Assembly: GCA_903861055.1 (NCBI GenBank)
Contig: CAIOSU010000427.1
Coordinates: forward strand, 1 to 5,112
Length of the DNA stretch: 5,112 bases
From: an uncultured bacterium
GTDB lineage: Bacteria; Bacteroidota; Bacteroidia; Chitinophagales; CAIOSU01
Direction of reading: 5' to 3'
Positions 1 through 5,112 of this stretch are shown here, in pieces (position 1 is the stretch's first letter; every line of letters starts with the position of its first letter). A program made the position numbers and the translations under genes. Under the pieces are notes generated by a model. That model was not told the origin of the DNA. It was given only the letters and a program-made list of their open reading frames with translations, and ran no database searches.

Positions 1-570
1 ATGAGTAAATTCAGTATTCAAATTCAGGTTTTAAGAATGCATTTAATGCACCGCACTTGGTGTGTGGCTTGTTTAATTTTTGGCTTAGTGGTTCTGCTTT
101 CTATGCAAAGCTGTGTAGAGCCGCCGCGTTATCCCAACGAGCCTGCTATTGAATTAGTTTCGGTTTCAGCGGATACTATTCAGCAGTTGCAGGATAGCCT
201 GTACATTGAGTTTAAGTTTACTGACGGCGATGGCGATTTGGGCTTCGAGGATTTTAATACCGATGATTGTGAGCTTTGCGACAGTAGTTGCTACGTGCAT
301 CCAACTTTCTCGTTGTTTGTGTTAGATAGCCGGTTCAATATTGTTAATGGTGATACAGTTCGTTGTTTGAAGCCATTCAATGTGCCATTTGTACCTGCTA
401 AAGGTGCTACCGAGGCTATCTCAGGCAGTATTACGGTTTTACTTACCAATGAATTTTGCCTACCAGGTAAAGTAACTGATACCGTTAATTACAGCATAGT
501 TATTAAAGACCGTGCTGGTAACTTCAGCAACAAGATAGAGACAGGCAATATTATATTGCTTTGTAACTAA
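1..570 (+). CDS. Predicted lipoprotein with DGDGDLG motif, function unknown
   Basis: The frame is open from the first base to a TAA at 568-570 (189 residues), so the true start could be here, upstream, or at an internal ATG at 37 or 46. The ATG at 46 leaves a compact signal peptide: His-Arg, a hydrophobic run (about residues 21-35 from base 1), then MQSC with the likely lipidated Cys at 38. The lipobox is loose, as is usual in Bacteroidota. The mature part has a YPNEPAIE segment, an acidic DGDGDLG motif (75-81) that might bind calcium, and a C-terminal KDRAGNFSNK segment, resembling a family of small Bacteroidota lipoproteins with a predicted beta-sandwich. Six further cysteines (90, 93, 97, 122, 153, 188) could form disulfides in the periplasm or at the surface. 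The role is unknown. It is 95 bases from the next gene, which has its own promoter and operator, so it is probably a separate unit. Confidence 0.7.
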   Translation: MSKFSIQIQVLRMHLMHRTWCVACLIFGLVVLLSMQSCVEPPRYPNEPAIELVSVSADTIQQLQDSLYIEFKFTDGDGDLGFEDFNTDDCELCDSSCYVHPTFSLFVLDSRFNIVNGDTVRCLKPFNVPFVPAKGATEAISGSITVLLTNEFCLPGKVTDTVNYSIVIKDRAGNFSNKIETGNIILLCN

Positions 571-601
571 TTACTCCCTCCACTTCTCGCCAATTTTGAA
601 C

Positions 602-632
602 TTGTTTTACTTAACCTGAGTTGTATAATTTG
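602..632 (+). promoter_or_regulatory. Candidate promoter of the TetR-family gene
   Basis: TTG at 602-604 and ATAATTTG at 625-632 are separated by 20 bases and resemble the Bacteroidota promoter pattern (TTG, 17-23 bases, TAnnTTTG), with an imperfect -7 element. Transcription would begin around 638-640, at the palindromic operator. An alternative pair is TTTG at 629-632 with TAATTTTA at 653-660 (20-base spacer), which would place the operator between the elements and give a nearly leaderless mRNA. Sequence alone does not decide between them. Confidence 0.35.
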
Positions 633-637
633 CATTT

Positions 638-655
638 TTATACCAAATGGTATAA
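638..655. promoter_or_regulatory. TetR-family operator upstream of the repressor gene
   Basis: TTATACCAAATGGTATAA is a palindrome with two 8-base arms (TTATACCA / TGGTATAA) around a 2-base centre. It is centred about 20 bases before the ATG at 666. Its core recurs at 1279-1293 before the thioesterase gene. The ACC-n4-GGT layout matches the class of site bound by NemR/YxaF-like TetR proteins (TAGACCnnnnGGTCTA for NemR). That the adjacent repressor binds here is inferred. Confidence 0.7.
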
Positions 656-665
656 TTTTACGCCA

Positions 666-1262
666 ATGAGCACAAAAGCTGAACGTACTAAAGCTTTCAT
701 TATTGAAAAGACCTCACCGGTTTTTAACCAAAAAGGTGTGGTGGGTACGTCGTTGTCGGATATCACCGAAGCAACTGGGCTTACCAAAGGAGCTATATAC
801 GGCAACTTTGCCGATAAGGAAGAAGTTGCATTGGCAGCTTTTGAGTATAATGTAGACAAAGTATTTTCTGGATTAGCTGAAGCAATGAGCCATGAGGTTA
901 CAGCAGTGGGTAAATTAAAAGCAGTTACGGGTTTTTATCGGGAGTATTTTACTGCGGATAAGTACAAATACGGCTGCCCAATGGCTAATACCGCGACGGA
1001 GTGCGATGATACCCACCCGGCATTGCAAGCTAAAGTAAAGGGCCGTTATTTTAAATGGCGAAAAGGCATTGAGATGATTCTAAATGAGGGTATTGCCAAC
1101 GGAGAGTTTAAACATGACTTGGATGTGAAAGCATTTGCGAATTTGATGATAGTGACCATACAAGGGTCTATTGTAGTGTCAAAGGCAACAGCAGATGAAA
1201 GTTTTGTAGCAGCTCCTATGGATTTTTTGGATTCGGTTATTGAATCTTACAAGCAAGATTAA
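666..1262 (+). CDS. TetR/AcrR-family transcriptional repressor, NemR/YxaF-like
   Basis: A 198-residue protein, the usual TetR length. The frame stays open back to a TTG at 621, but that start would place the operator inside the gene; ATG 666 gives the normal N-terminus (MSTKAERTK). The DNA-binding domain covers about residues 5-52, with the helix-turn-helix ending in GLTKGAIYGNF (38-48) followed by DKEE, strongly typical of TetR. The C-terminal ligand domain contains GCP (Cys104) and Glu112, which align by eye with the GC...E segment of E. coli NemR, whose Cys106 senses electrophiles and hypochlorous acid. Cys113 lies close by. A repressor controlling itself and the thioesterase 45 bases downstream is inferred from the paired operators. 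The effector is unknown: an acyl-CoA, a xenobiotic or a reactive electrophile are all possible. Confidence 0.88.
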   Translation: MSTKAERTKAFIIEKTSPVFNQKGVVGTSLSDITEATGLTKGAIYGNFADKEEVALAAFEYNVDKVFSGLAEAMSHEVTAVGKLKAVTGFYREYFTADKYKYGCPMANTATECDDTHPALQAKVKGRYFKWRKGIEMILNEGIANGEFKHDLDVKAFANLMIVTIQGSIVVSKATADESFVAAPMDFLDSVIESYKQD

Positions 1263-1267
1263 TTTTT
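1240..1267 (+). promoter_or_regulatory. Weak candidate promoter of the thioesterase gene
   Basis: TTG at 1240-1242 and TAATTTTT at 1260-1267 (17-base spacer) fit the Bacteroidota promoter pattern except for the final G. The pair sits across the end of the repressor gene, and transcription would begin just before the operator at 1279-1293, mirroring the arrangement at the repressor's own promoter. In such A/T-rich DNA, chance matches are common, and the T-run can equally be read as a terminator tail. Confidence 0.25.
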
Positions 1268-1269
1268 TT
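1243..1269 (+). terminator. Weak hairpin plus T7 tract at the end of the TetR-family gene
   Basis: AATCTT (1243-1248) pairs with AAGATT (1255-1260) across a 6-base loop, followed by AA and seven T (1263-1269). The layout is that of an intrinsic terminator, but the 6-bp stem has only one G-C pair, so termination would be partial at best. It overlaps the stop codon of the repressor gene. Confidence 0.3.
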
Positions 1270-1278
1270 ATCTAAAAA

Positions 1279-1293
1279 TATACCAATCGGTAT
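1279..1293. promoter_or_regulatory. Second TetR-family operator, upstream of the thioesterase gene
   Basis: TATACCAATCGGTAT shares 13 of 15 bases with 639-653, differing only at two central positions. Inverted arms ATACC / GGTAT flank 4 bases. The centre lies about 21 bases before the ATG at 1308, almost the same distance as the first site from its gene. This suggests the thioesterase gene is a direct target of the TetR-family repressor. Confidence 0.65.
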
Positions 1294-1307
1294 TTAATTG
1301 AGCGATT

Positions 1308-1781
1308 ATGGAGTTGAAATCATTCTACACAGTTAGGTTCAGCGATTGCGATCCTTTTCAGCATTTGAACAATGCCCGCTATTTAGATTATATGATTAAT
1401 GCCCGCGAAGACCATCTGAAAGAGTTTCATGGTTTGGATTTGGCTGAATTTGCCAAACAGGGCATTGGTTGGGTGATAAGTAGCCACGAAATAAAATACA
1501 TAAAACCAGCAAGATACAACGAGGGTATCTGCATCCATTCAAGACTATTAGAGGCCAGCGAAAATCATTTGCTGGTTGAAGTGCGTATGATGGATATGAA
1601 GGAAAGCCACAATAAAGCGGTGTTATGGACCAGGTTTTCGCCTGTGAGTATTGTAACAGGAAAACGCATACCCCACCCAGATGATTTTTATGCTTTCACG
1701 CAAAAAGTATTGCAGCCAGTTACCGAAGGAACCATCAAGGAGCGGGTTGCCAATATTATTCTTGCCCAAAAAGCGGCATAA
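1308..1781 (+). CDS. Acyl-CoA thioesterase, 4-hydroxybenzoyl-CoA thioesterase (hotdog) family
   Basis: A 157-residue protein, about the standard length for a single hotdog domain of the 4HBT/YbgC/FadM type. Enzymes of this family hydrolyse acyl- or aryl-CoA thioesters to the acid and free CoA in the cytoplasm, usually as tetramers. The N-terminal motif RFSDCDPFQHLNNARYLDY is diagnostic: Asp15 matches the catalytic Asp of the DCDP motif in Pseudomonas 4-hydroxybenzoyl-CoA thioesterase, and HLNNARYLDY begins the central helix. The rest (IKYIKPARYNEGICIHSRL, LVEVRMMD, KAVLWTRFSPVSI) follows the expected alternating strands. There is no signal peptide. The gene follows the TetR-family repressor by 45 bases and has that repressor's likely operator in its leader, so its substrate may relate to the repressor's ligand. 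Substrate choice cannot be read from the sequence. Its stop codon lies 2 bases from that of the converging ald. Confidence 0.85.
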   Translation: MELKSFYTVRFSDCDPFQHLNNARYLDYMINAREDHLKEFHGLDLAEFAKQGIGWVISSHEIKYIKPARYNEGICIHSRLLEASENHLLVEVRMMDMKESHNKAVLWTRFSPVSIVTGKRIPHPDDFYAFTQKVLQPVTEGTIKERVANIILAQKAA

Positions 1782-1783
1782 TG

Positions 1784-3007
1784 TTACATGCTTGCAGTAA
1801 AGAGCAGATCAATGTCGGTATGTTTAATGTTGAACTTCTCACCCAAGTGCCGATTGGTTAAGCAGCCTTTGTATATGTAAACCCCATGACGGCTTGCGTG
1901 GTCGTGGCTGAGCATTTTCTCAAACCCACCAATTTCTCCAGAGCGCAATAGGGTAGGGCTCAGTAAGTTGCTCATGGCATAACTGGCCGTGCGAGCAACG
2001 CGGCTAGCTATGTTTGGCACGCAATAGTGTATTACGCCATATTTTTTAAAAGTCGGGTTCTGGTGTGTAGTTACTTCTGAGGTTTCGAAACAACCACCTT
2101 GGTCAATACTTACGTCAATAATTACCGAGCCATGCTTCATGTGCGAAACCATCTCTTCGGTAACCAAAATTGGGGTCCTACCAGACTCCGAATGGATGGC
2201 ACCCACGGCCACATCGGCTACTTGTAGTTCGCGTTTTAGCACCTCTGGGTAAAGACTGCTGGTATATATGCGCGCGCCTAGGTTATTCTGCAGGCGCATT
2301 AACTTGTAAATGTTGTTATCGAATACCCTAACCGTAGCACCAAGACCCAGTGCGGCACGAGCTACAAATTCACCTACTACACCTGCTCCCAGAATTACTA
2401 CGTTGGCTGGAGGCACGCCCGATATGCCGCCAATCAATACGCCTTGCCCGTTGCGGGTGGTGCTTAGGTATTCGGCAGCCAATAGCATTACACTGCTGCC
2501 AGCTATTTCGCTCATTGAGCGTACAAAAGGGTAAGTACCCGAATCGTCTTTAATATACTCAACCGCAATAGATGTAACTTTTTTGGCCATCAGTTTGCGT
2601 ATGTACTCATCTTTAAGTGTAGGTAAGTGAATAGGCGAAATAAGGATTTGATGCATCTTAATCATCTCAATCTCCTCATCGGTTGGCGGGGCAACTTTAA
2701 CAATTATCTCTGCGTCGTACACCTGCCTGCCATCGTAAGCAATCTCTGCTCCAGCTTCTGAGTAATCTTTATCTGTAAAGTGCGAGCCAGCCCCTGCTTT
2801 GGTTTCCACTATCACCCTATGACCATTGCTGGTAAGGGTTTGCACCGACTCTGGTGTTAAGGGTATCCGGTTCTCTTGAAAAGAATTTTCTTTAGGCACC
2901 CCGATAAATAGCCTTTGTGTTCGGCTATTCATACTTACGGGCATTTCTTGTGGTTCTAGCCCAAATTGAACTGCATAACCAGATATGGTCGGTTTCTTTT
3001 CAGTCAC
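1784..3007 (-). CDS. ald: Alanine dehydrogenase (NAD-dependent)
   Basis: Catalyses L-alanine + NAD+ + H2O = pyruvate + ammonia + NADH in the cytoplasm, linking alanine use or nitrogen assimilation to central metabolism. Numbered from the GTG at 3007 (407 residues): LFIGVPKE begins the catalytic domain, with Arg47 (ENRIPLTP), Lys104 (IVKVAPP) and His127 (SPIHL) matching substrate-binding and catalytic residues of known Ald enzymes. GAGVVG (207-212) is the Rossmann NAD-binding loop, and IDVSIDQGG (Asp298, Asp302) carries the conserved Asp of the closure loop. The end, HGVYIYKGCLTNRHLG...DIDLL, is typical of Bacteroidota homologues. The frame extends to a TTG at 3067, but those 20 extra residues overlap a likely promoter and look non-conserved; ATGs at 2944 and 2932 would remove an N-terminal stretch (about GYAVQFGLEPQEMP) that seems conserved. 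The related PntA transhydrogenase alpha subunit is less likely given the length and C-terminus. Confidence 0.88.
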   Translation of the reverse strand: MTEKKPTISGYAVQFGLEPQEMPVSMNSRTQRLFIGVPKENSFQENRIPLTPESVQTLTSNGHRVIVETKAGAGSHFTDKDYSEAGAEIAYDGRQVYDAEIIVKVAPPTDEEIEMIKMHQILISPIHLPTLKDEYIRKLMAKKVTSIAVEYIKDDSGTYPFVRSMSEIAGSSVMLLAAEYLSTTRNGQGVLIGGISGVPPANVVILGAGVVGEFVARAALGLGATVRVFDNNIYKLMRLQNNLGARIYTSSLYPEVLKRELQVADVAVGAIHSESGRTPILVTEEMVSHMKHGSVIIDVSIDQGGCFETSEVTTHQNPTFKKYGVIHYCVPNIASRVARTASYAMSNLLSPTLLRSGEIGGFEKMLSHDHASRHGVYIYKGCLTNRHLGEKFNIKHTDIDLLFTASM

Positions 3008-3030
3008 GGTGTCGATTTTAGTCGGTGATG

Positions 3031-3059
3031 TAAAGTTACTAATTAGTGTAAAGTACAAA
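3031..3059 (-). promoter_or_regulatory. Candidate promoter of ald
   Basis: On the minus strand, TTTG (3059-3056), a 17-base spacer and TAACTTTA (3038-3031) match the Bacteroidota promoter pattern TTG-N17-23-TAnnTTTG in all but the last base. Transcription would start near 3025, giving a leader of about 18 bases before the GTG at 3007. It implies that ald can be expressed apart from the porX-tsaE transcript. Confidence 0.45.
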
Positions 3060-3094
3060 GCCCACAACTCGTGGTTACTTCTTCGTTGATTTAG

Positions 3095-3117
3095 CCTATT
3101 GTTGACTGATTAATAGG
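3095..3117. repeat. Short inverted repeat between tsaE and ald
   Basis: CCTATT (3095-3100) and AATAGG (3112-3117) form a 6-base inverted repeat around 11 bases, in the gap between tsaE and ald and roughly 80 bases upstream of the predicted ald transcription start. No T-run follows on the minus strand, so it is a poor intrinsic terminator for tsaE. It could be a regulator site for ald, or chance. Confidence 0.25.
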
Positions 3118-3148
3118 ACAAAATTTACCCTAAGCTAGACAACTCAAC

Positions 3149-3574
3149 TCAAATAGCATCTATTATACGATAACCGTCTTCATTAGCTGCTATACTTACT
3201 TTAACCGCATTAAGCGGCAACAAGGTTTCAATTAGTTGCGGCCATTCAATAAAACAATACGCTTCCTTATCGTCCAAATACTCTTCAATCCCTATTTGAA
3301 GGGCTTCTTCTAAGTCATTTAGCCTGTATAGGTCCATGTGAAAGATGCGTTGTGAGGCTGCATTATATTCATTTACCAATGCGTATGTAGGGCTTGAAAG
3401 CGCCTCGGTGGTGCCCAATACCTCACACAACTGCTTTATGAACGTAGTTTTTCCTGCGCCCATCTCACCATAAAATACAAATATTTTTTGAGAAGGAAAA
3501 CACTTTAATAGCGCAGCCGCAGCCTCGGGCAGTAGTTGTAGGTCCCTCACCATCATGCTAAAGTGTCCGCTCAT
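3149..3574 (-). CDS. tsaE: tRNA t6A biosynthesis ATPase TsaE
   Basis: TsaE is the small P-loop ATPase that works with TsaB and TsaD to complete N6-threonylcarbamoyladenosine at position 37 of ANN-decoding tRNAs, in the cytoplasm. The 141-residue protein has the family length. Walker A is GEMGAGKT (36-43). SSPTYALVNEY (60-70) is the switch-like motif, HMDLYRL (79-85) holds the conserved acidic Asp81, and FIEWP (108-112) is the signature near the C-terminus. The ATG at 3574 overlaps the porX stop codon as ATGA, suggesting translational coupling. ATG codons at residues 7 and 8 (3556 and 3553) are plausible alternatives because conserved similarity appears to begin near residue 9. The gene follows porX in an apparent operon; partner genes tsaB and tsaD are not in the window. 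Confidence 0.92.
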   Translation of the reverse strand: MSGHFSMMVRDLQLLPEAAAALLKCFPSQKIFVFYGEMGAGKTTFIKQLCEVLGTTEALSSPTYALVNEYNAASQRIFHMDLYRLNDLEEALQIGIEEYLDDKEAYCFIEWPQLIETLLPLNAVKVSIAANEDGYRIIDAI

Positions 3575-5112
3575 TTGTTGCTATAAACCGCAAAAGGAAT
3601 AATAACTTCCTCCAAAGATATGCCGCCATGCTGAAAAGTATCCCTGAAATAGCTCACAAAGTGGTTGTAATTGTTCGGGTACACAAAGAATTTATCTTCT
3701 CTGGCAAATATAAATGTGGAGCTTACGTGCTGACGCGGTAAGCCTGCATCTAAAGGGTTTTTTACTTCAAATACATCACGTTGGTCAAAGTTGAGGTTTT
3801 TGCCGCTTTTATACCTGATGTTGGTGGTGGTAGCCCTATCGGCAATACATTTACTTGGGGTGTTTACTCGCTTTGTGCCGTGGTCGGTAGTAAATATCAG
3901 GTTTACCTTTTTGCCTACGAGCTTTTTTAGGGCATTGTGCAAGGGTGAGTGTTCAAACCACGATAGTGTCAGCGAGCGGTAAGCAGCTTCGTCGCTAGCC
4001 AATTCCTTAAGTACTTCCATCTCGGTGCGGGCATGCGAAAGCATATCTACAAAGTTGTACACGATAACCGTTAGCTGGCTGTTGAGGTAGTTCAATATAT
4101 TGTCTTCTAACTTACGGCCATCGGCATGGTTGGTTATTTTCAGGTAGTCGCTTTTGATTGGTTCATGGAAAGTACGCTTAAGAAAAGACTTCAAGTAAAC
4201 GTTTTCCGATAGGTTTTTTCCACCATCATCTTCGTCGTTCTTCCATTCGTTCGGAAAGTGCTTTTCAATATCTATGGGCATCATTCCGGCAAAAATGGCA
4301 TTGCGACTGTATTGGGTGGCAGTAGGCAGTATGCTATAAAAACTGTCGTCAGTTACCATACGGAAACTCTCGTTTATCATGGGCTGTATTGTGCGCCATT
4401 GGTCGAGTCGCAGGTTATCTATTAATATTACAATAGTTGGTGTTTTTGGGTCGGCCTTTACCACCGGAACTACTTTCTCTGCCATTAGTTGATGCGACAT
4501 AATCGGGGCATCCTTGTCTTTGCCTTTTACCCAATCAATGTAATGTTTGATAATGTACTTATTGAACTCTACATTGGCTTCGTGCTTTTGCATGTTCAAT
4601 ACTTCCTTCATACCATTGTCGCTACTTTTCTCTAATTCCAATTCCCAGTGGATTAGCTTTTTGTACAAATCCATCCACTGCTTGTGGTCTAATTGGTCTT
4701 GAATGGTAGAGAATATCTGTTGGAACTCCTTTTGGTAATCGCTATTGGTTTTGGCGCTAACCAAGCGTTTGTTGTCAATAATCTTCTTCAGGGTAAGTAA
4801 TATTTGGTTTGGCTTAACCGGTTTAATCAGGTAATCAGTTATCTGCGAACCGATAGCCTCTTCCATTATATCCTCTTCCTCGTTTTTTGTAATCATTACT
4901 ATGGGTAAGCCTGGGCTGATTTTCTTTATCTCAGCCAATGTTTCAAGGCCAGTTATACCGGGCATACTTTCATCCAAGAAAACAACGTCACTGGGTTCAG
5001 TCTTGCATTTCTCAATTGCATCACGGCCATTGGTTACGGCAATTATGCTATACCCTTTGCTTTCGAGGAAAAGAATTTGGGGTTTCAACAAGTCAATCTC
5101 ATCGTCGGCCCA
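3571..5112 (-). CDS. porX: T9SS two-component response regulator PorX (receiver + PglZ), 5' end outside the window
   Basis: 513 residues are visible and the frame runs off the right edge; by the position of WADDEID only a few N-terminal residues are missing. The TTG at 5091 is not a credible start, because it would delete the acidic pocket. Receiver domain: Asp3/Asp4, phosphoacceptor Asp47 (FLDESMPG), Thr75, Lys97 (LIKP). A helical linker (about 110-205) leads to a PglZ domain of the alkaline phosphatase superfamily, with Asp232 (ILIDNLRLDQW), candidate nucleophile Thr264 (LPTATQYSR), Asp356/His360 (VDMLSH), Asp410/His411 (TTDHG) and His495 (QHGG) as probable zinc ligands. All expected catalytic positions seem intact. 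In Porphyromonas and Flavobacterium, PorX acts with kinase PorY to control T9SS expression and function, and its PglZ domain is a zinc-dependent phosphodiesterase on oligonucleotides. It is the first gene of the porX-tsaE pair. Confidence 0.93.
   Translation of the reverse strand, partial: WADDEIDLLKPQILFLESKGYSIIAVTNGRDAIEKCKTEPSDVVFLDESMPGITGLETLAEIKKISPGLPIVMITKNEEEDIMEEAIGSQITDYLIKPVKPNQILLTLKKIIDNKRLVSAKTNSDYQKEFQQIFSTIQDQLDHKQWMDLYKKLIHWELELEKSSDNGMKEVLNMQKHEANVEFNKYIIKHYIDWVKGKDKDAPIMSHQLMAEKVVPVVKADPKTPTIVILIDNLRLDQWRTIQPMINESFRMVTDDSFYSILPTATQYSRNAIFAGMMPIDIEKHFPNEWKNDEDDGGKNLSENVYLKSFLKRTFHEPIKSDYLKITNHADGRKLEDNILNYLNSQLTVIVYNFVDMLSHARTEMEVLKELASDEAAYRSLTLSWFEHSPLHNALKKLVGKKVNLIFTTDHGTKRVNTPSKCIADRATTTNIRYKSGKNLNFDQRDVFEVKNPLDAGLPRQHVSSTFIFAREDKFFVYPNNYNHFVSYFRDTFQHGGISLEEVIIPFAVYSNK

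Noticed and set aside
621..665. N-terminal extension of the TetR-family protein from TTG 621
   Set aside because: It would encode residues across the palindromic operator and adds an atypical sequence before the normal TetR start at 666.
638..859. Minus-strand open frame of 73 codons opposite the TetR-family gene
   Set aside because: It lies antisense to a well-supported helix-turn-helix region and its end overlaps the operator; no recognisable protein features.
1776..1791. GCAT/ATGC hairpin across the convergent stop codons as a bidirectional terminator
   Set aside because: The stem is only 4 bp with an 8-base loop and no T-run on either strand.
2310..2553. Two overlapping plus-strand open frames opposite ald
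   Set aside because: They are the reverse complement of the conserved NAD-binding region of ald, with low-complexity translations and no motif.
3791..3982. Plus-strand open frame of 63 codons with a hydrophobic N-terminus
   Set aside because: It is antisense to the conserved TTDHG region of porX; the hydrophobicity is a by-product of the opposite strand.
3571..5091. porX beginning at TTG 5091
   Set aside because: The frame continues upstream through WADDEID, the essential acidic pocket of the receiver domain, to the window edge; the real start is outside.

Overview
The window looks like chromosome from a Bacteroidota bacterium that has a type IX secretion system (T9SS). The main evidence is a nearly complete PorX, whose receiver-plus-PglZ architecture is a T9SS regulator hallmark. 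Supporting signs are a DGDGDLG-type lipoprotein of a kind common in this phylum, a Bacteroidota-type alanine dehydrogenase, A/T-rich gene leaders without clear Shine-Dalgarno sequences, and candidate promoters of the TTG / TAnnTTTG type. All proteins read through cleanly; I see no mobile element, CRISPR array, RNA gene or pseudogene.

Left part, + strand (1-1781): a small predicted lipoprotein (1-570, start uncertain), a TetR-family repressor of the NemR/YxaF-like branch (666-1262), and a hotdog-fold acyl-CoA thioesterase-like protein (1308-1781). Nearly identical palindromic sites (TATACCAAnnGGTAT) lie about 20 bp before the start codons of both the repressor and the thioesterase. The simplest reading is a small autoregulated regulon in which the TetR protein controls itself and its neighbour. 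A weak hairpin with a T7 tract at the repressor stop codon suggests the two genes may be partly uncoupled.

Right part, - strand (5112-1784): porX (start just beyond the right edge), tsaE overlapping it by 4 bases (ATGA), then ald for alanine dehydrogenase. ald appears to have its own promoter, which lies inside the longest possible reading frame and argues for a shorter protein starting at a GTG at 3007. From memory, the porX-tsaE-ald order is a recurrent neighbourhood in Bacteroidota; it joins a secretion regulator, a tRNA t6A modification ATPase and an amino-acid dehydrogenase. The two halves converge with only 2 bases between the thioesterase and ald stop codons.

No clearly new multi-gene system is present. 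The most interesting point is the paired-operator TetR/thioesterase module with a NemR-like cysteine; the rest is conserved core-genome content.
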